A DNA stretch of 64,000 nt from CAZSDP01 sp964605665 (GTDB lineage: Bacteria; Planctomycetota; UBA8108; UBA1146), in contig CAZSDP010000005.1 in assembly GCA_964605665.1 (NCBI GenBank), positions 1-64,000 on the forward strand. Direction: 5' to 3'. This document shows positions 32,883 to 41,715 of this stretch, piece by piece (within the stretch, counting starts at the first letter, position 1; every line of letters starts with the position of its first letter). A program made the position numbers and the translations under genes. The notes below the pieces were generated by a model. That model searched no databases and was not told where the DNA came from. It worked only from the letters and a program-made list of their open reading frames with translations.

Positions 32883-34409
32883 TCAGTTCGTCCGGATGAC
32901 TTCGCTGGGTCGCCACGACTGATCGATCCACTCTTGCAGCGGACTGTACATGCGCAAGACCGTGAACCAGCTCTTGCCGGGAATGGTCTGCACCCAGTTG
33001 TTCTGGAAGCCGGGCGGAGCCTTGGGAGCGAAGTAGATGTCGATCGACCCGTCCTGGTTGTAGCGCAGGCCATCCTGCAGGCTGTCGATGCCGGCCGCCT
33101 TCTGGTCGGTCTGGAGCATGGAGCGGGTCTGCGTGTCGTAGATGGTCACGGCCCAGAAGTTCGCGACCGGTGCGTCCGCCGGGAGCTTGATGGTGTAGGT
33201 CTTGCTGCCATCGAACGGCTGCTTGTCACCGTCGAGGTACGCGATGCCGTAGTCCGAACCCTTGCCCAGGCGCGGCTTCGCCATCGCTGGTGTCACGACC
33301 GTGTAGGGGTAGTGGAAGCTCACCCGGGCATCGGTGTTCATCGTGCCCCCGTCGGCGCCGTTGAAGAACACGTTGCGTTCCGGGTAACCCATGTTCCAGG
33401 CGCTGCCGGTGTCGGGGTAGACCTGGACTCCGCCGAGGTTCATGTCGATCCTCGGGTACCACACGATGGCTCGGGCTTGCGCGTTGCCGATGGCCACGCC
33501 GTCCGCCAGGATCGCCTTCATCCGGTCGTCGGGATTGAAGGGCTTGCCCTTCTCGATCCCCAGCGAGGCGAACAGACCGCGGATCTCCGGGGTCATCAGG
33601 CTGAGCGCTTCGTACTGGATCACCTTGTTCATGTGGTCGTAGAACTCGGCGTTGTTGTAGTGGATGGTGTTGAACGCCTTGTCCGTGCCACTGACCCACT
33701 CCACCGCGGGCGGGTTCGCCGCATCGGCGAGCCGGTAGAACTTCAGGCTGTCCTTGATCTCCTTCGCGGCCGCCGCCACTTCTTCGGGACGCTTGTTCTT
33801 GGGCGTCTTGCGCAGGAGACACCACACCCGATAGGTCTCGGAGCGCACGACCGTGTACCCCTCGGGAACCTCACCCTCGTAGCCGGGCGGCAGGAACAGG
33901 TACTTCCCGGGCAGGAAGTTGACCATGTAACGGAAGAAGCCATCGTTCGCCGCGCCGAGCAACCCGGCGGGGGCCTCGACGACCGTGGGTCCGTCGCGTT
34001 TGAGATCGAGATCCGCGCTGACGTAGATCGTCGAGGAGTTACCGGTCAGAAAGAGGGACCGGGCGTTCATCAAGCCGTCGAACAACAGGACTTGGTGGAC
34101 CTCGACCGCACCGAGGGAGTGGGCGCCCTCGATCAGTGCGGCCACGGACGCCGCAGGCATGCCCTTGAGGAATGCATCCGCCGCCCGGGCGGTGTCCATG
34201 AAGTCGTACGCCTTCTCCGCCGTCTCGCGGGAGGGAACGCCATCGGTGAAGGTGAGCGTGCCGATGGAGGTCTCCACCGTGTCGGGGGTCAGAATGCCGT
34301 CGGGGATGGCCGTGGTGTACTGGAACCGGTCGGCCGTCGACGCGGTGACGGCCACGGCACTGAGTGCTACCAGGAACATCGAGAGGACGAACAGTCGCTT
34401 CACAGTCAT
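32883..34409 (-). CDS. exported DUF1254/DUF1214 protein
   Basis: 508 residues with a signal peptide (RLFVLSMFLVALSAVAVTAS, cut near 24). The DUF1254 part (about 60-190) contains EKAYDFMDTARAADAFLKGMP and LTGNSSTIYVSADLDL; the DUF1214 part (380-490) contains NFWAVTIYDTQTRSML, then a typical C-terminal NWVQTIPGKSWFTVLRMYSPLQEW. Family members are periplasmic or extracellular; biochemical roles are unsettled. It lies upstream of the Bat operon on the same strand, 59 bp apart, so it may share the transcript. Codon use matches the island. Confidence 0.9.
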   Translation of the reverse strand: MTVKRLFVLSMFLVALSAVAVTASTADRFQYTTAIPDGILTPDTVETSIGTLTFTDGVPSRETAEKAYDFMDTARAADAFLKGMPAASVAALIEGAHSLGAVEVHQVLLFDGLMNARSLFLTGNSSTIYVSADLDLKRDGPTVVEAPAGLLGAANDGFFRYMVNFLPGKYLFLPPGYEGEVPEGYTVVRSETYRVWCLLRKTPKNKRPEEVAAAAKEIKDSLKFYRLADAANPPAVEWVSGTDKAFNTIHYNNAEFYDHMNKVIQYEALSLMTPEIRGLFASLGIEKGKPFNPDDRMKAILADGVAIGNAQARAIVWYPRIDMNLGGVQVYPDTGSAWNMGYPERNVFFNGADGGTMNTDARVSFHYPYTVVTPAMAKPRLGKGSDYGIAYLDGDKQPFDGSKTYTIKLPADAPVANFWAVTIYDTQTRSMLQTDQKAAGIDSLQDGLRYNQDGSIDIYFAPKAPPGFQNNWVQTIPGKSWFTVLRMYSPLQEWIDQSWRPSEVIRTN

Positions 34410-34892
34410 CGGAGGTCTCCAGTTCGTGAGTGTTTTGTCGGGACGTCGATCGCGAGTCTCGTGCGGTGCGTCGCCCTCGCCGGCGTCGGGCCGGCCCGAG
34501 AAGGCGTTGGCATCTCGAGGGGAGTCGTCGGGTCGCGGGGGCTTCTCGGGTCCGTCGCGCTTCCCCCGAGAGGTCCGCCGGACACGATACCAGTGAGGGA
34601 GCGCTCACCAACCCCGTTTCCGCGAAGTTCAAACACCCGAGAGCCGTTCCGAGTGAGCGCCGATGGGGAAGAATCAGAGATATCGAGATCCCATGCTCTG
34701 TCACGTCGAACGAAGCTGCCCGTGATCGGCAGCACCCCGAACCTTGAGCATCCCTGAGCATCCCGAACCAGGTGCCGGCCTCTGCCAGGGGTCGATCCAT
34801 CGACGTCGTGGGCGACGTCGCATTCCCGCACACATCGGACCCTCGGGCGCGACCCATCTCCAACACCGGAGAGGTGGTCTCGAGCAGTACGC

Positions 34893-35037
34893 ATCACACA
34901 CGGACCCCATGCACGCCTTGCGGCGAACCAGAGAGCCACATTCGTAGGTACCCGTTGGGGAGTGATTCAGCCTCCGCTCGGAGGCCGTCTCCAGGGAGAG
35001 AGCGCAGCGAGTTTGCAAGGGCATATGGGGAGCCATG
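34893..35037. repeat. 145-bp att-like direct repeat, internal copy
   Basis: Matches 49720-49866 over its whole length with about a dozen substitutions and a 2-nt gap. It ends in GGGGAGCCATG (35027-35037), the same 11 bases as the tRNA-Asn 3' end in the left attachment repeat. It also contains CCATGCACGCC (34908-34918), a second version of the tRNA-end/terminator junction CCATGGACGCC. It therefore looks like a decayed junction of two att cores about 125 bp apart, and marks the boundary between two island modules. Confidence 0.8.
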
Positions 35038-35200
35038 CGCGCGAGTCGAGCTTGCCAGGAAGCCGGGTCGGACTCTCGCACGAGTCGGACCTTCGATGCG
35101 ATAGACAGCACAAGAGCCGCAGTTCAGGCGACCCTGCGGGTCAAGACCTGAGTACGGCTCCTCGGGCAGATCGACGCGTCAAGGACAGGTCGGGACGAGA

Positions 35201-35243
35201 CAAGAAAAGACCCGGCCGACTTCGCAGAGGAGTCGACCGGGTC
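35201..35243 (-). terminator. Rho-independent terminator of the dockerin-tailed gene
   Basis: On the - strand, GACCCGGTCGACT pairs with AGTCGGCCGGGTC (one mismatch, 9-nt loop) and is followed by TTTTCTTG. It starts 75 bp after the stop of the gene at 35319. Confidence 0.85.
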
Positions 35244-35318
35244 CAAGTTTCAGAGCTCGCTCCCCCGGGTGGGTCAACCCAGGCGGAGGTCGCTCAAAGT
35301 CGAAATGAGGCAACCACG

Positions 35319-36875
35319 CTAGTTGGTCTCGTAGGAGATCCAGCCGGCGTTGAGCCAGTTCGCGGTTCCGGCGTTCGGGTCGACCGCGCCGCGGTACGGA
35401 GCGGCGTCGAAGAAGCCGCCACGGTTGGTTGCAGCTCCGGAAATCGTACCGGCGTTCGGGCGGAGGAAGTCGACGCTGCCGACCATGGTGCTCAGGAGAT
35501 TCGAGCTGGCGCTGACCTGGTTGTTCGCCATGACCGTGGTCATGAAGCCGTCGGTCGAGGTCGGCGGGGTGGTCGCGTGGACGGTGGCGTCGAAGTCGGT
35601 ACCGTTGTTCGCGAAGCTGATCGAATCGTGCAAGGTTCCGTCGGCGAGGATTCCGGCCATGGAATCGACGTCGATCACCCAACCGCGGTCGGCCCAACCC
35701 TCGACGACACCGTTCTGCCAGTCACCCTCGGCGCCACGACGGATCTCGCCGCCGATGTCCGCAGCTTGTCCGGCGAGCGACCCGATCAGGGTGAAGTTGT
35801 AGACCTGCGGGTTGGTGCGCGGGAGGCTGTCGAACGGGTGGAGGCCCGGCTCGGAGTTGTCGAACTCGAGTCCGTTGTCACCGGTTTGGCCGATCCCCGA
35901 GGCGTCCTTGATACTCGCGATGAACTGCAGGTTGCCGTTCCAGCCGAAGGAGCCGTCGAAGCAGTCGTCGCCGATTCCGTAGGCGAGACCGTACTTGAGG
36001 TTGGCTCCGCCGCCGAACCACTCGAAGCCGTCGTCGAAGTTGAACTTGGTCTGGACGTGGTCGAAGTTCGACCCGGTTCCGCAGGACGCGATGGTGATCG
36101 CGTTGATCTCGTTCGCCGGGGAGATCTCGGTTCCGCCGAACTCGACGCGGACGTAGCTCAAGGTGACCGAGTCCTCGCCAGCGAACGGCGTAGCTCCGCC
36201 CCCGAAGGTCACGTTGTTCAGACCCTCGACGAATGCTTCGCCCGCCGGGTAGTTGTTGACGCCGTTTCCGATACAGATGATGCCGCCCCAGTCTTGACGG
36301 TTGCGGTTGCCCGGCTCGAACTCCGAAGTGAAGACGATCGGCTGGACTGCGGTCCCGATCGCGCGGAGGGCGCCGCCACGCTCGATCGCAAGGAAGCCGT
36401 CGGTCGCATTGTCGCCGATGATCGTGGTTCCCGGCTGGATCGTCAGGGTCGCGCCGTCTTTGACGAATGAGGGCTCGAGGCGCCAGGTGGTGTCGTTCGT
36501 CAGGACGAGGTCCGACACGATGTCACCAGCGACCAGAACTTCCGGCTTGCAGTCGAGAGCGTCCGGGGTGGGATCCGCTTCCCAGACCAGGAACGGCTCC
36601 GGGGGCTGCGCGCCACCCGAGAAGAGGAAGCCGAGGAGCGCGATCGCGTCTGCGATGTTGAAGCTACCGTCGTCGTTGACGTCGCCTGCGTCGGCGCACG
36701 GCGGGAGATCGCCGCCAGAGAAGAGAGCTCCGAGGATGTACACCGCGTCCCCGATGTTCACCGAGGCGTCGTTGTTCGAATCGCCGCGTTTGAAGTGCGA
36801 CTGCGCATCGGCGGCGGTGCCGAGCGAGAGAGCGGTCACGAGAACGAGCGAGAAGAGACTCAGCTTTGCGGTCAT
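35319..36875 (-). CDS. exported protein with N-terminal dockerin-like repeats and a beta-helix-like body
   Basis: 518 residues from ATG 36875 (GGAAGGAAG site upstream; the frame opens 94 codons earlier without a signal). Signal peptide LSLFSLVLVTALSLGTAADA. Unlike the other dockerin-tailed proteins in the window, the two Ca-binding-like repeats are at the N-terminus (KRGDSNNDASVNIGDAVYI; GDVNDDGSFNIADAI). The rest has parallel-beta features (TLTIQPGTTIIGDN, GGALRAIGTAVQPIVFTSE, DWGGIICIGN), as in planctomycete T9SS-associated or right-handed beta-helix surface proteins. Function unknown; extracellular. It is divergent from the TonB receptor gene, and its terminator is at 35201. Confidence 0.88.
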   Translation of the reverse strand: MTAKLSLFSLVLVTALSLGTAADAQSHFKRGDSNNDASVNIGDAVYILGALFSGGDLPPCADAGDVNDDGSFNIADAIALLGFLFSGGAQPPEPFLVWEADPTPDALDCKPEVLVAGDIVSDLVLTNDTTWRLEPSFVKDGATLTIQPGTTIIGDNATDGFLAIERGGALRAIGTAVQPIVFTSEFEPGNRNRQDWGGIICIGNGVNNYPAGEAFVEGLNNVTFGGGATPFAGEDSVTLSYVRVEFGGTEISPANEINAITIASCGTGSNFDHVQTKFNFDDGFEWFGGGANLKYGLAYGIGDDCFDGSFGWNGNLQFIASIKDASGIGQTGDNGLEFDNSEPGLHPFDSLPRTNPQVYNFTLIGSLAGQAADIGGEIRRGAEGDWQNGVVEGWADRGWVIDVDSMAGILADGTLHDSISFANNGTDFDATVHATTPPTSTDGFMTTVMANNQVSASSNLLSTMVGSVDFLRPNAGTISGAATNRGGFFDAAPYRGAVDPNAGTANWLNAGWISYETN

Positions 36876-37224
36876 GATCTTCCTTCCAATTTCCTCGGCC
36901 GTTCTCGCGATGGGGAACGTCCCCATGCAGTGCGGCCGTTGCCTCGTCGAAGAGCGGGTTCCCGCGGGAGCTGCAACGAGGGAGTGCTCTTCGAACGACG
37001 GGATCTTCGACCACGTCAGTGAAGTCGGAGTGAACACTTTCTGAAGCCTCGGCGCGCCGTGTTCACACGAACTCCGTCGAGCCCTCACCCTGTCTTCACA
37101 TGAAGACTCTAGTCTCTCCGACGAACGTGGAGGCTTCGCTCCCGAGGCTCGTCTCAACCCCTCTCACTTCGCAGCTCCTGAACTCTCTCTCACGGTTCGA
37201 TCACTCTCGAGCGCCAGCGCTCAG
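36876..37224. other. 349-bp divergent promoter region
   Basis: Separates the - strand dockerin gene from the + strand TonB receptor operon. It carries the inverted repeats listed at 37030-37107. No gene is supported here. Confidence 0.6.
37030..37107. promoter_or_regulatory. inverted repeats, candidate operator of the TonB operon
   Basis: GTGAACAC (37030-37037) and its complement GTGTTCAC (37059-37066) are 21 bp apart, and GTCTTC-ACAT-GAAGAC forms a palindrome at 37092-37107. They lie 118-195 bp upstream of the receptor start in the divergent gap, as expected of repressor sites. The regulator is not identifiable. Confidence 0.4.
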
Positions 37225-40095
37225 ATGGGAGACGCCCCCTTGAACGAGGATCTCCTCGAGGACTCTAGCAATCGGTCCCGGAGCGTGCGGCCGCGCACCT
37301 CAGCGGTGATCGGTGCACTTCTGCTCTTGTTCTCGGTCCCCGCGATTCTCCTAGCGCAGGATGGGGAACCGGCCGATCCGGCGACCGCCGCGGTCCGCGG
37401 CCGGTTCACGAGTGCGGAAGGTCGACCCCTCGAGGGCGCGATCGTCTCGATCGTGGGGGAGTCGCAGACCGCGTTCACCGACGCGAACGGCGACTACTTT
37501 CTCTCCGGCCTCACCGCGCGCACGGACGCACCCATCCGCGCCGTGAGTCGAGCGGGAGAATCCGCCTCCGCGGTGATCACCCTCGTTGCGGGGGAGGAAA
37601 CGCAGCAAGATCTCGTCCTGCTCGGCGGCGGGACCGAGGTGGTCATCGAGGCGGAGAAAGCCGGGGCCACGCTCGAGAAGATCCAGCTCACCCGTCAGTT
37701 CGCTTCGAAGATCGAGGACATCATCGGTTCGGAGGAACTGTCGAAGTCCGCTGCGGGAGACGTCGCGCAGGCAGTCGCGCAGCTCCCCGCGGTGACCATC
37801 GTCGGGGGGCGCTTCGCCTACGTGCGCGGTCTCGGCGATCGTTACAGCCAGACTCTCCTCGACGGCTCGAGTCTGCCCTCCCCCGAACCCGATCGTCGCA
37901 CCGTGCCCCTCGATCTTCTTCCTTTGAGCCTGATCGATTCGGTCAGCGTAGCGAAGACCTACTCCGCGGAGCTCCCCGGTGAGTTCGCGGGGGGAAGTAT
38001 CCAGGCGACGACCGTCGGGATTCCCGTGGGGCGGTTCATCAAGTTCTCGGTGTCGGGAAGGTATCGCGATGGGACGACGTTCCGCCAATTCGAAACCTAC
38101 GAAGGGGGCCGGTTCGATGCGTTCGGATACGACGACGGGACGCGCGAGCTCCCTTCTGCGGTCCCGAGCCAGCAGGTGGTCGGAGGCGCGGGCGGTCTGA
38201 GCGACTCCCAGCTGCGCACGATCGGCAGCTCCTTCTCGAGCGTCTGGTCCCCGGACACGACCACCGCGCCACTCGACGGATCGGTGGGGGTCAGCTTCGG
38301 GAACGCCTGGGACCTTGGCGGTACGATGCGGCTCGGCGTCATCGGTTCCGCCTCGTACGCAAACTCGTACCTGTACGTGGGGGACGAAGAGCGGAACGTG
38401 ATCACGCTCTCTCCGACCATGGGGTTGAACCAGATCAGCACCTACACGATCGATCCCTCGAGCCACGAGGTCGAGCTCGCCGCGCTTCTCTCCACGACTC
38501 TCGAGATCTCGCCGACGCAGTCGATCACCTGGCGCAACCTTCTTTCCCGCGCGAGCGAGGACAGGGTGCAGCTCCAGAGTGGATTCGACGGACAGAACCA
38601 GACGGCGGACGTTCAGTTCACCCGTCTGCAATACGTCGAGCGCCTCCTCGCAAACACTCAGCTTTCAGGGAAGCACCTCTTCATCGGCGACGTCTTGCTC
38701 AATTGGCGGACCGCCGCCTCCCTCACCGAGCGCGATCAGCCGGACACGCGCCAGAACCGCTACGTCGACCTCAACGACAATGGCGTGTTCAACTGGACCT
38801 CTGCCACCTCCTCGGGAATCCGCCATTTTTACTTCCAGTCCGACACCGTCTACGATCTCGGCTTCGACGTCGCGATCCCCTTCAACCCGTTCGATGTCGA
38901 AGAGAAACGCGATCCCGATCCCGATCGCCTCGAGCCGGGGCAATACGTGAAGGTCGGTGCGGCGTGGATGGACCGAGAGCGCGAGCTCAACACGCGGAAG
39001 TTCCGTTACAACGGCTTCCTGTCGACCCTCGACACCACCCTTCCCCCCGAGCAGCTGATCACTCCCGAGAACATTGCGAACGGACTGTTCGTGATCCGGG
39101 AGGAAACGCGCCCCACCGACAACTATGACGCGAGTCAGAATCTCATTGCGGGCTACGCCTCGACCTCGTTCCGGGTGAGCGATGACGTGCGGCTCTCCGG
39201 CGGCGTGCGCGTCGAGAGCTCGGAGCAGATCGTCGAGACCTTCGATTTGTTCGGCTCCGACACGGTGCGCGCCGAGCTCGACGACACCGACGTGCTTCCG
39301 GCGCTCAACGCCACGTGGGAGTTCGCGGAGAATCAGCAACTGCGGGTCGGCGTGAGTCAGACGGTTTCTCGCCCCGAGTTTCGGGAGCTCGCCGAATTCG
39401 AGTACTCCGACGTCGAAGGGGGCTTCGGCGTCGTCGGCAACCCCGACCTCGAGCGCGCCTTGCTTCAGAACTACGATATTCGTTGGGAGTGGTTTCCGAG
39501 CGACAGCGAGATCTTGTCCGCGAGCATTTTCGCGAAGACGTTCGATCAGCCGATCGAGCAGGTGAAGCTGCCGACCGGGGGGTCACCCCTCACCAGCTTC
39601 GACAACGCTGACTCGGCCATTTTGTACGGCTTCGAGGTCGAGGGGAGGAAGAACCTCGGGTTCCTCGGCGACTTCTGGGAGCTGTTCACGCTGCGTGGGA
39701 ACTTCGCGCTCATCGAGAGCGAGGTCGAGATTGCCGACGATCCTCTGACCCTTCAAACCTCCGATTCTCGCCCACTCCAGGGGCAGCCGGAGTACTCCGC
39801 GAACTTCGCGCTGTTCTTCGACGATCCGATCTCCGGGTTCAGTGCAAGCGTGCTCGCGAACACGTTCGGCGAGCGCATCGACTCGGTCGGGACCGGCGGG
39901 ATCCCCGACTTCTACGAGCAGCCGCGCCTGCAGCTCGACGTCATTTTGACCCAAAAGTTCAAGAACCAGAGTCAGCTCAAGTTGACCCTCGCGAACCTGT
40001 TGGACGAGCCGGTCGAGATCACCTCGGGTGGCCTGGTGCAACGGAAGTACAAGACTGGGACGACCATCGGCGTCTCGTACTCGGTGGAGTTCTAG
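37225..40095 (+). CDS. TonB-dependent outer-membrane receptor
   Basis: 956 residues. A signal anchor near 28-45 (VIGALLLLFSVPAILLAQ) is followed by a carboxypeptidase-regulatory-like domain (55-125: VRGRFTSAEGRPLEGAIVS), a plug (150-265: AVAQLPAVTIVGGRFAYVRGLGDRYSQTLLDG, LPGEFAGGSIQ) and a 22-strand-type barrel. It ends in the aromatic-terminal TTIGVSYSVEF expected of outer-membrane proteins. Receptors with this N-terminal domain take up large nutrients such as glycans or peptides with a TonB-ExbB-ExbD motor, and such a motor is encoded just downstream. The ligand is unknown. The 12-kb run of same-strand genes to 49562 is probably one operon. Confidence 0.93.
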   Translation: MGDAPLNEDLLEDSSNRSRSVRPRTSAVIGALLLLFSVPAILLAQDGEPADPATAAVRGRFTSAEGRPLEGAIVSIVGESQTAFTDANGDYFLSGLTARTDAPIRAVSRAGESASAVITLVAGEETQQDLVLLGGGTEVVIEAEKAGATLEKIQLTRQFASKIEDIIGSEELSKSAAGDVAQAVAQLPAVTIVGGRFAYVRGLGDRYSQTLLDGSSLPSPEPDRRTVPLDLLPLSLIDSVSVAKTYSAELPGEFAGGSIQATTVGIPVGRFIKFSVSGRYRDGTTFRQFETYEGGRFDAFGYDDGTRELPSAVPSQQVVGGAGGLSDSQLRTIGSSFSSVWSPDTTTAPLDGSVGVSFGNAWDLGGTMRLGVIGSASYANSYLYVGDEERNVITLSPTMGLNQISTYTIDPSSHEVELAALLSTTLEISPTQSITWRNLLSRASEDRVQLQSGFDGQNQTADVQFTRLQYVERLLANTQLSGKHLFIGDVLLNWRTAASLTERDQPDTRQNRYVDLNDNGVFNWTSATSSGIRHFYFQSDTVYDLGFDVAIPFNPFDVEEKRDPDPDRLEPGQYVKVGAAWMDRERELNTRKFRYNGFLSTLDTTLPPEQLITPENIANGLFVIREETRPTDNYDASQNLIAGYASTSFRVSDDVRLSGGVRVESSEQIVETFDLFGSDTVRAELDDTDVLPALNATWEFAENQQLRVGVSQTVSRPEFRELAEFEYSDVEGGFGVVGNPDLERALLQNYDIRWEWFPSDSEILSASIFAKTFDQPIEQVKLPTGGSPLTSFDNADSAILYGFEVEGRKNLGFLGDFWELFTLRGNFALIESEVEIADDPLTLQTSDSRPLQGQPEYSANFALFFDDPISGFSASVLANTFGERIDSVGTGGIPDFYEQPRLQLDVILTQKFKNQSQLKLTLANLLDEPVEITSGGLVQRKYKTGTTIGVSYSVEF

Positions 40096-40132
40096 CTGCC
40101 CGTCGATGACGGGCTGCGGGAAGGGACGAGTC

Positions 40133-40792
40133 ATGTTCCGAGCGATTCTTGCGACGTGCGGCCTGCTGCTCCTCGTTCTGGGGCTCAGCTCGTGCGACGA
40201 GGACATTGCGAGCGTGAGGGAACCCTCCGTCGCGCCCGCGACCACTGAAGAGAATGTGAACGCGAGACGAAGCGACCGTGAAGATCGAGGTGAGGGGCTG
40301 CGCGTGCGGAAGAAGGCCGGTAGTCTCCCAGACTTCAGCACGTTCGTCTTCCCGCCCGCGCAAATCGATCTCGACCAGGGGTTCGAGACGCGCGAGGAAC
40401 TGTTCTGGGTCGCCTTGCGCGCTATCGATGTCGGAGACCGCGAAGTGCTGCGCGATCTGCTCGTCGACGAGGAGTACTACCTGAACACTATGTTCCCTGC
40501 GTTCGTCGTGGAGAAGCCGGTCCTCGAAGGTCGGGGGCAGTTCCACTGGGACCACCTCGAGATGAAGTCTCTCTCGGGGATCCTCGATCTCGTCCGGGAC
40601 TACGCGGGGCGCGGGCTCGAGTTCCGGTGGGCCAACACCGAGTCGACCCGCTCCTACGGCCCGTTCTCGCTCCACCGGCACCCGCTGGTCGCCGCCTACG
40701 ATCGGAAGACCCAGCGCGAGGTCATGCTCGCGATCACGAACGACATCGTCGAGGTCGACGGCAAGTTCCAACTGCTCGCCTACCCGAACTGA
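40133..40792 (+). CDS. lipoprotein of the TonB operon
   Basis: 219 residues from ATG 40133; the frame opens 35 codons earlier within the receptor end. A lipobox LGLSSC (Cys20) follows a hydrophobic leader, so it is lipid-anchored. The mature part starts Arg/Glu-rich, then a compact alpha/beta region (LFWVALRAIDVGDREVLRDLL ... MLAITNDIVEVDGKFQLLAYP) that resembles SnoaL/NTF2-like accessory folds. I do not recognise a family. It lies 37 bp after the receptor and is probably its accessory protein. Confidence 0.7.
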   Translation: MFRAILATCGLLLLVLGLSSCDEDIASVREPSVAPATTEENVNARRSDREDRGEGLRVRKKAGSLPDFSTFVFPPAQIDLDQGFETREELFWVALRAIDVGDREVLRDLLVDEEYYLNTMFPAFVVEKPVLEGRGQFHWDHLEMKSLSGILDLVRDYAGRGLEFRWANTESTRSYGPFSLHRHPLVAAYDRKTQREVMLAITNDIVEVDGKFQLLAYPN

Positions 40793-40836
40793 TGTCAAAC
40801 CTGCTGCCTCGTCACCGAGGTACCGAGGAGGAAACC

Positions 40837-41715
40837 ATGCGCTTTCGAACTTCCTCGCGAAGAGGAACCTCGCGAGCCACCGCCCTGCTGTTCTTCGCCA
40901 CTCTGGCCGGCACGTTCTGCCTGTCGGGTCTGGCCCTCGAGACGTGCGCCCAAGCGAATTCGGTGGAGCGCACCGACCAGACGAAGGAGACGAAGTCGGA
41001 AGAGCTGCTTCGCCTCCAGGATCAGCTCCGGCGGCGGGCGGAAGAGGCTCTCGCGAATCGACGCGAGCAACGGACCCGTCTCGACGCCCTGACCGGGGAG
41101 GCGCGCGCTGCGCGCCGCCGCAACGAGGCGATCGAGCGCGAGATCGGGAAGCGTGAGCGCAAGCTCGAGGAGATCGAGGGCCTGGATACCGCCGCGCGTG
41201 AGAAGTCGGCGACGATCCTCGCGCGAGAGGAGGCGCTGAAGAGCCGAATGCAGACGTTCCTCACCTCTCTTGGTGCGAAGATCGAGGCGGGGATCCCCTG
41301 GAAGATCAACGATCGTCGCCACTCGGTGCGCGACGCCTCTGAGCTGCTCTCCGACCGGCGAACCAGCGCGGCGGCCGCGCTCGCCACGCTCGGTCGTCTC
41401 CAGAAGGAGCAGGAGGCGATCGGTCGACTGGTCGAATCTTCGGTGCTCGAGGTCGAGGTCGGCGCGGAGTCTCGCGCGGTCAGCGGCTTCCACCTCGGAC
41501 TGATCGGAGTGATCTTCGCGAGTGAAGACGGCTCCGTCCTCGGGTTCGCGGGCCCGGGGGAGACTCTCGAGGCGGGCTTGGCCACCGTCGAGGCGCACCC
41601 CGAGGCGGCGCGTGGCTACCTCCACACCGTCGATATCCTGAATCGCCGACGCACGCCGGGGCTCACCGATATCTTCATCCCGAAACTCCCGCTCGAGAAG
41701 GGAGGCCGGCCGTGA
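40837..41715 (+). CDS. DUF3450-type coiled-coil protein
   Basis: 292 residues from ATG 40837 with GAGGAGGAAA upstream. Signal peptide ALLFFATLAGTFCLSGLALETCA. A long coiled coil (about 50-150, LRRRAEEALANRREQRTRLDAL) is followed by an alpha/beta end with SGFHLGLIGVIFASEDGSVLGF and RTPGLTDIFIPKL. DUF3450 proteins are periplasmic partners of TonB2-type systems and are thought to modulate ExbB. Its stop overlaps the ExbB fusion start. Confidence 0.82.
   Translation: MRFRTSSRRGTSRATALLFFATLAGTFCLSGLALETCAQANSVERTDQTKETKSEELLRLQDQLRRRAEEALANRREQRTRLDALTGEARAARRRNEAIEREIGKRERKLEEIEGLDTAAREKSATILAREEALKSRMQTFLTSLGAKIEAGIPWKINDRRHSVRDASELLSDRRTSAAAALATLGRLQKEQEAIGRLVESSVLEVEVGAESRAVSGFHLGLIGVIFASEDGSVLGFAGPGETLEAGLATVEAHPEAARGYLHTVDILNRRRTPGLTDIFIPKLPLEKGGRP

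Larger units (their letters stand above)
34410..35318. other. 909-bp non-coding junction between island modules
   Basis: Contains the 145-bp att-like repeat (34893-35037) and the terminator of the downstream - strand gene (35201-35243). The promoter of the DUF1254 gene must lie at its left end. Small open frames (for example 34772-35104) cover the repeat and are not credible as genes. Confidence 0.6.

Noticed and set aside
29327..34757. 504- and 643-codon + strand frames across the Bat operon and DUF1254 gene
   Set aside because: They cover genes with clear MoxR, DUF58, vWA and DUF1254 motifs on the other strand; both are shadows.
37351..38631. 426-codon - strand frame over the TonB receptor gene
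   Set aside because: Antisense to the plug and barrel of a well-supported receptor; Arg/Gly-rich shadow.
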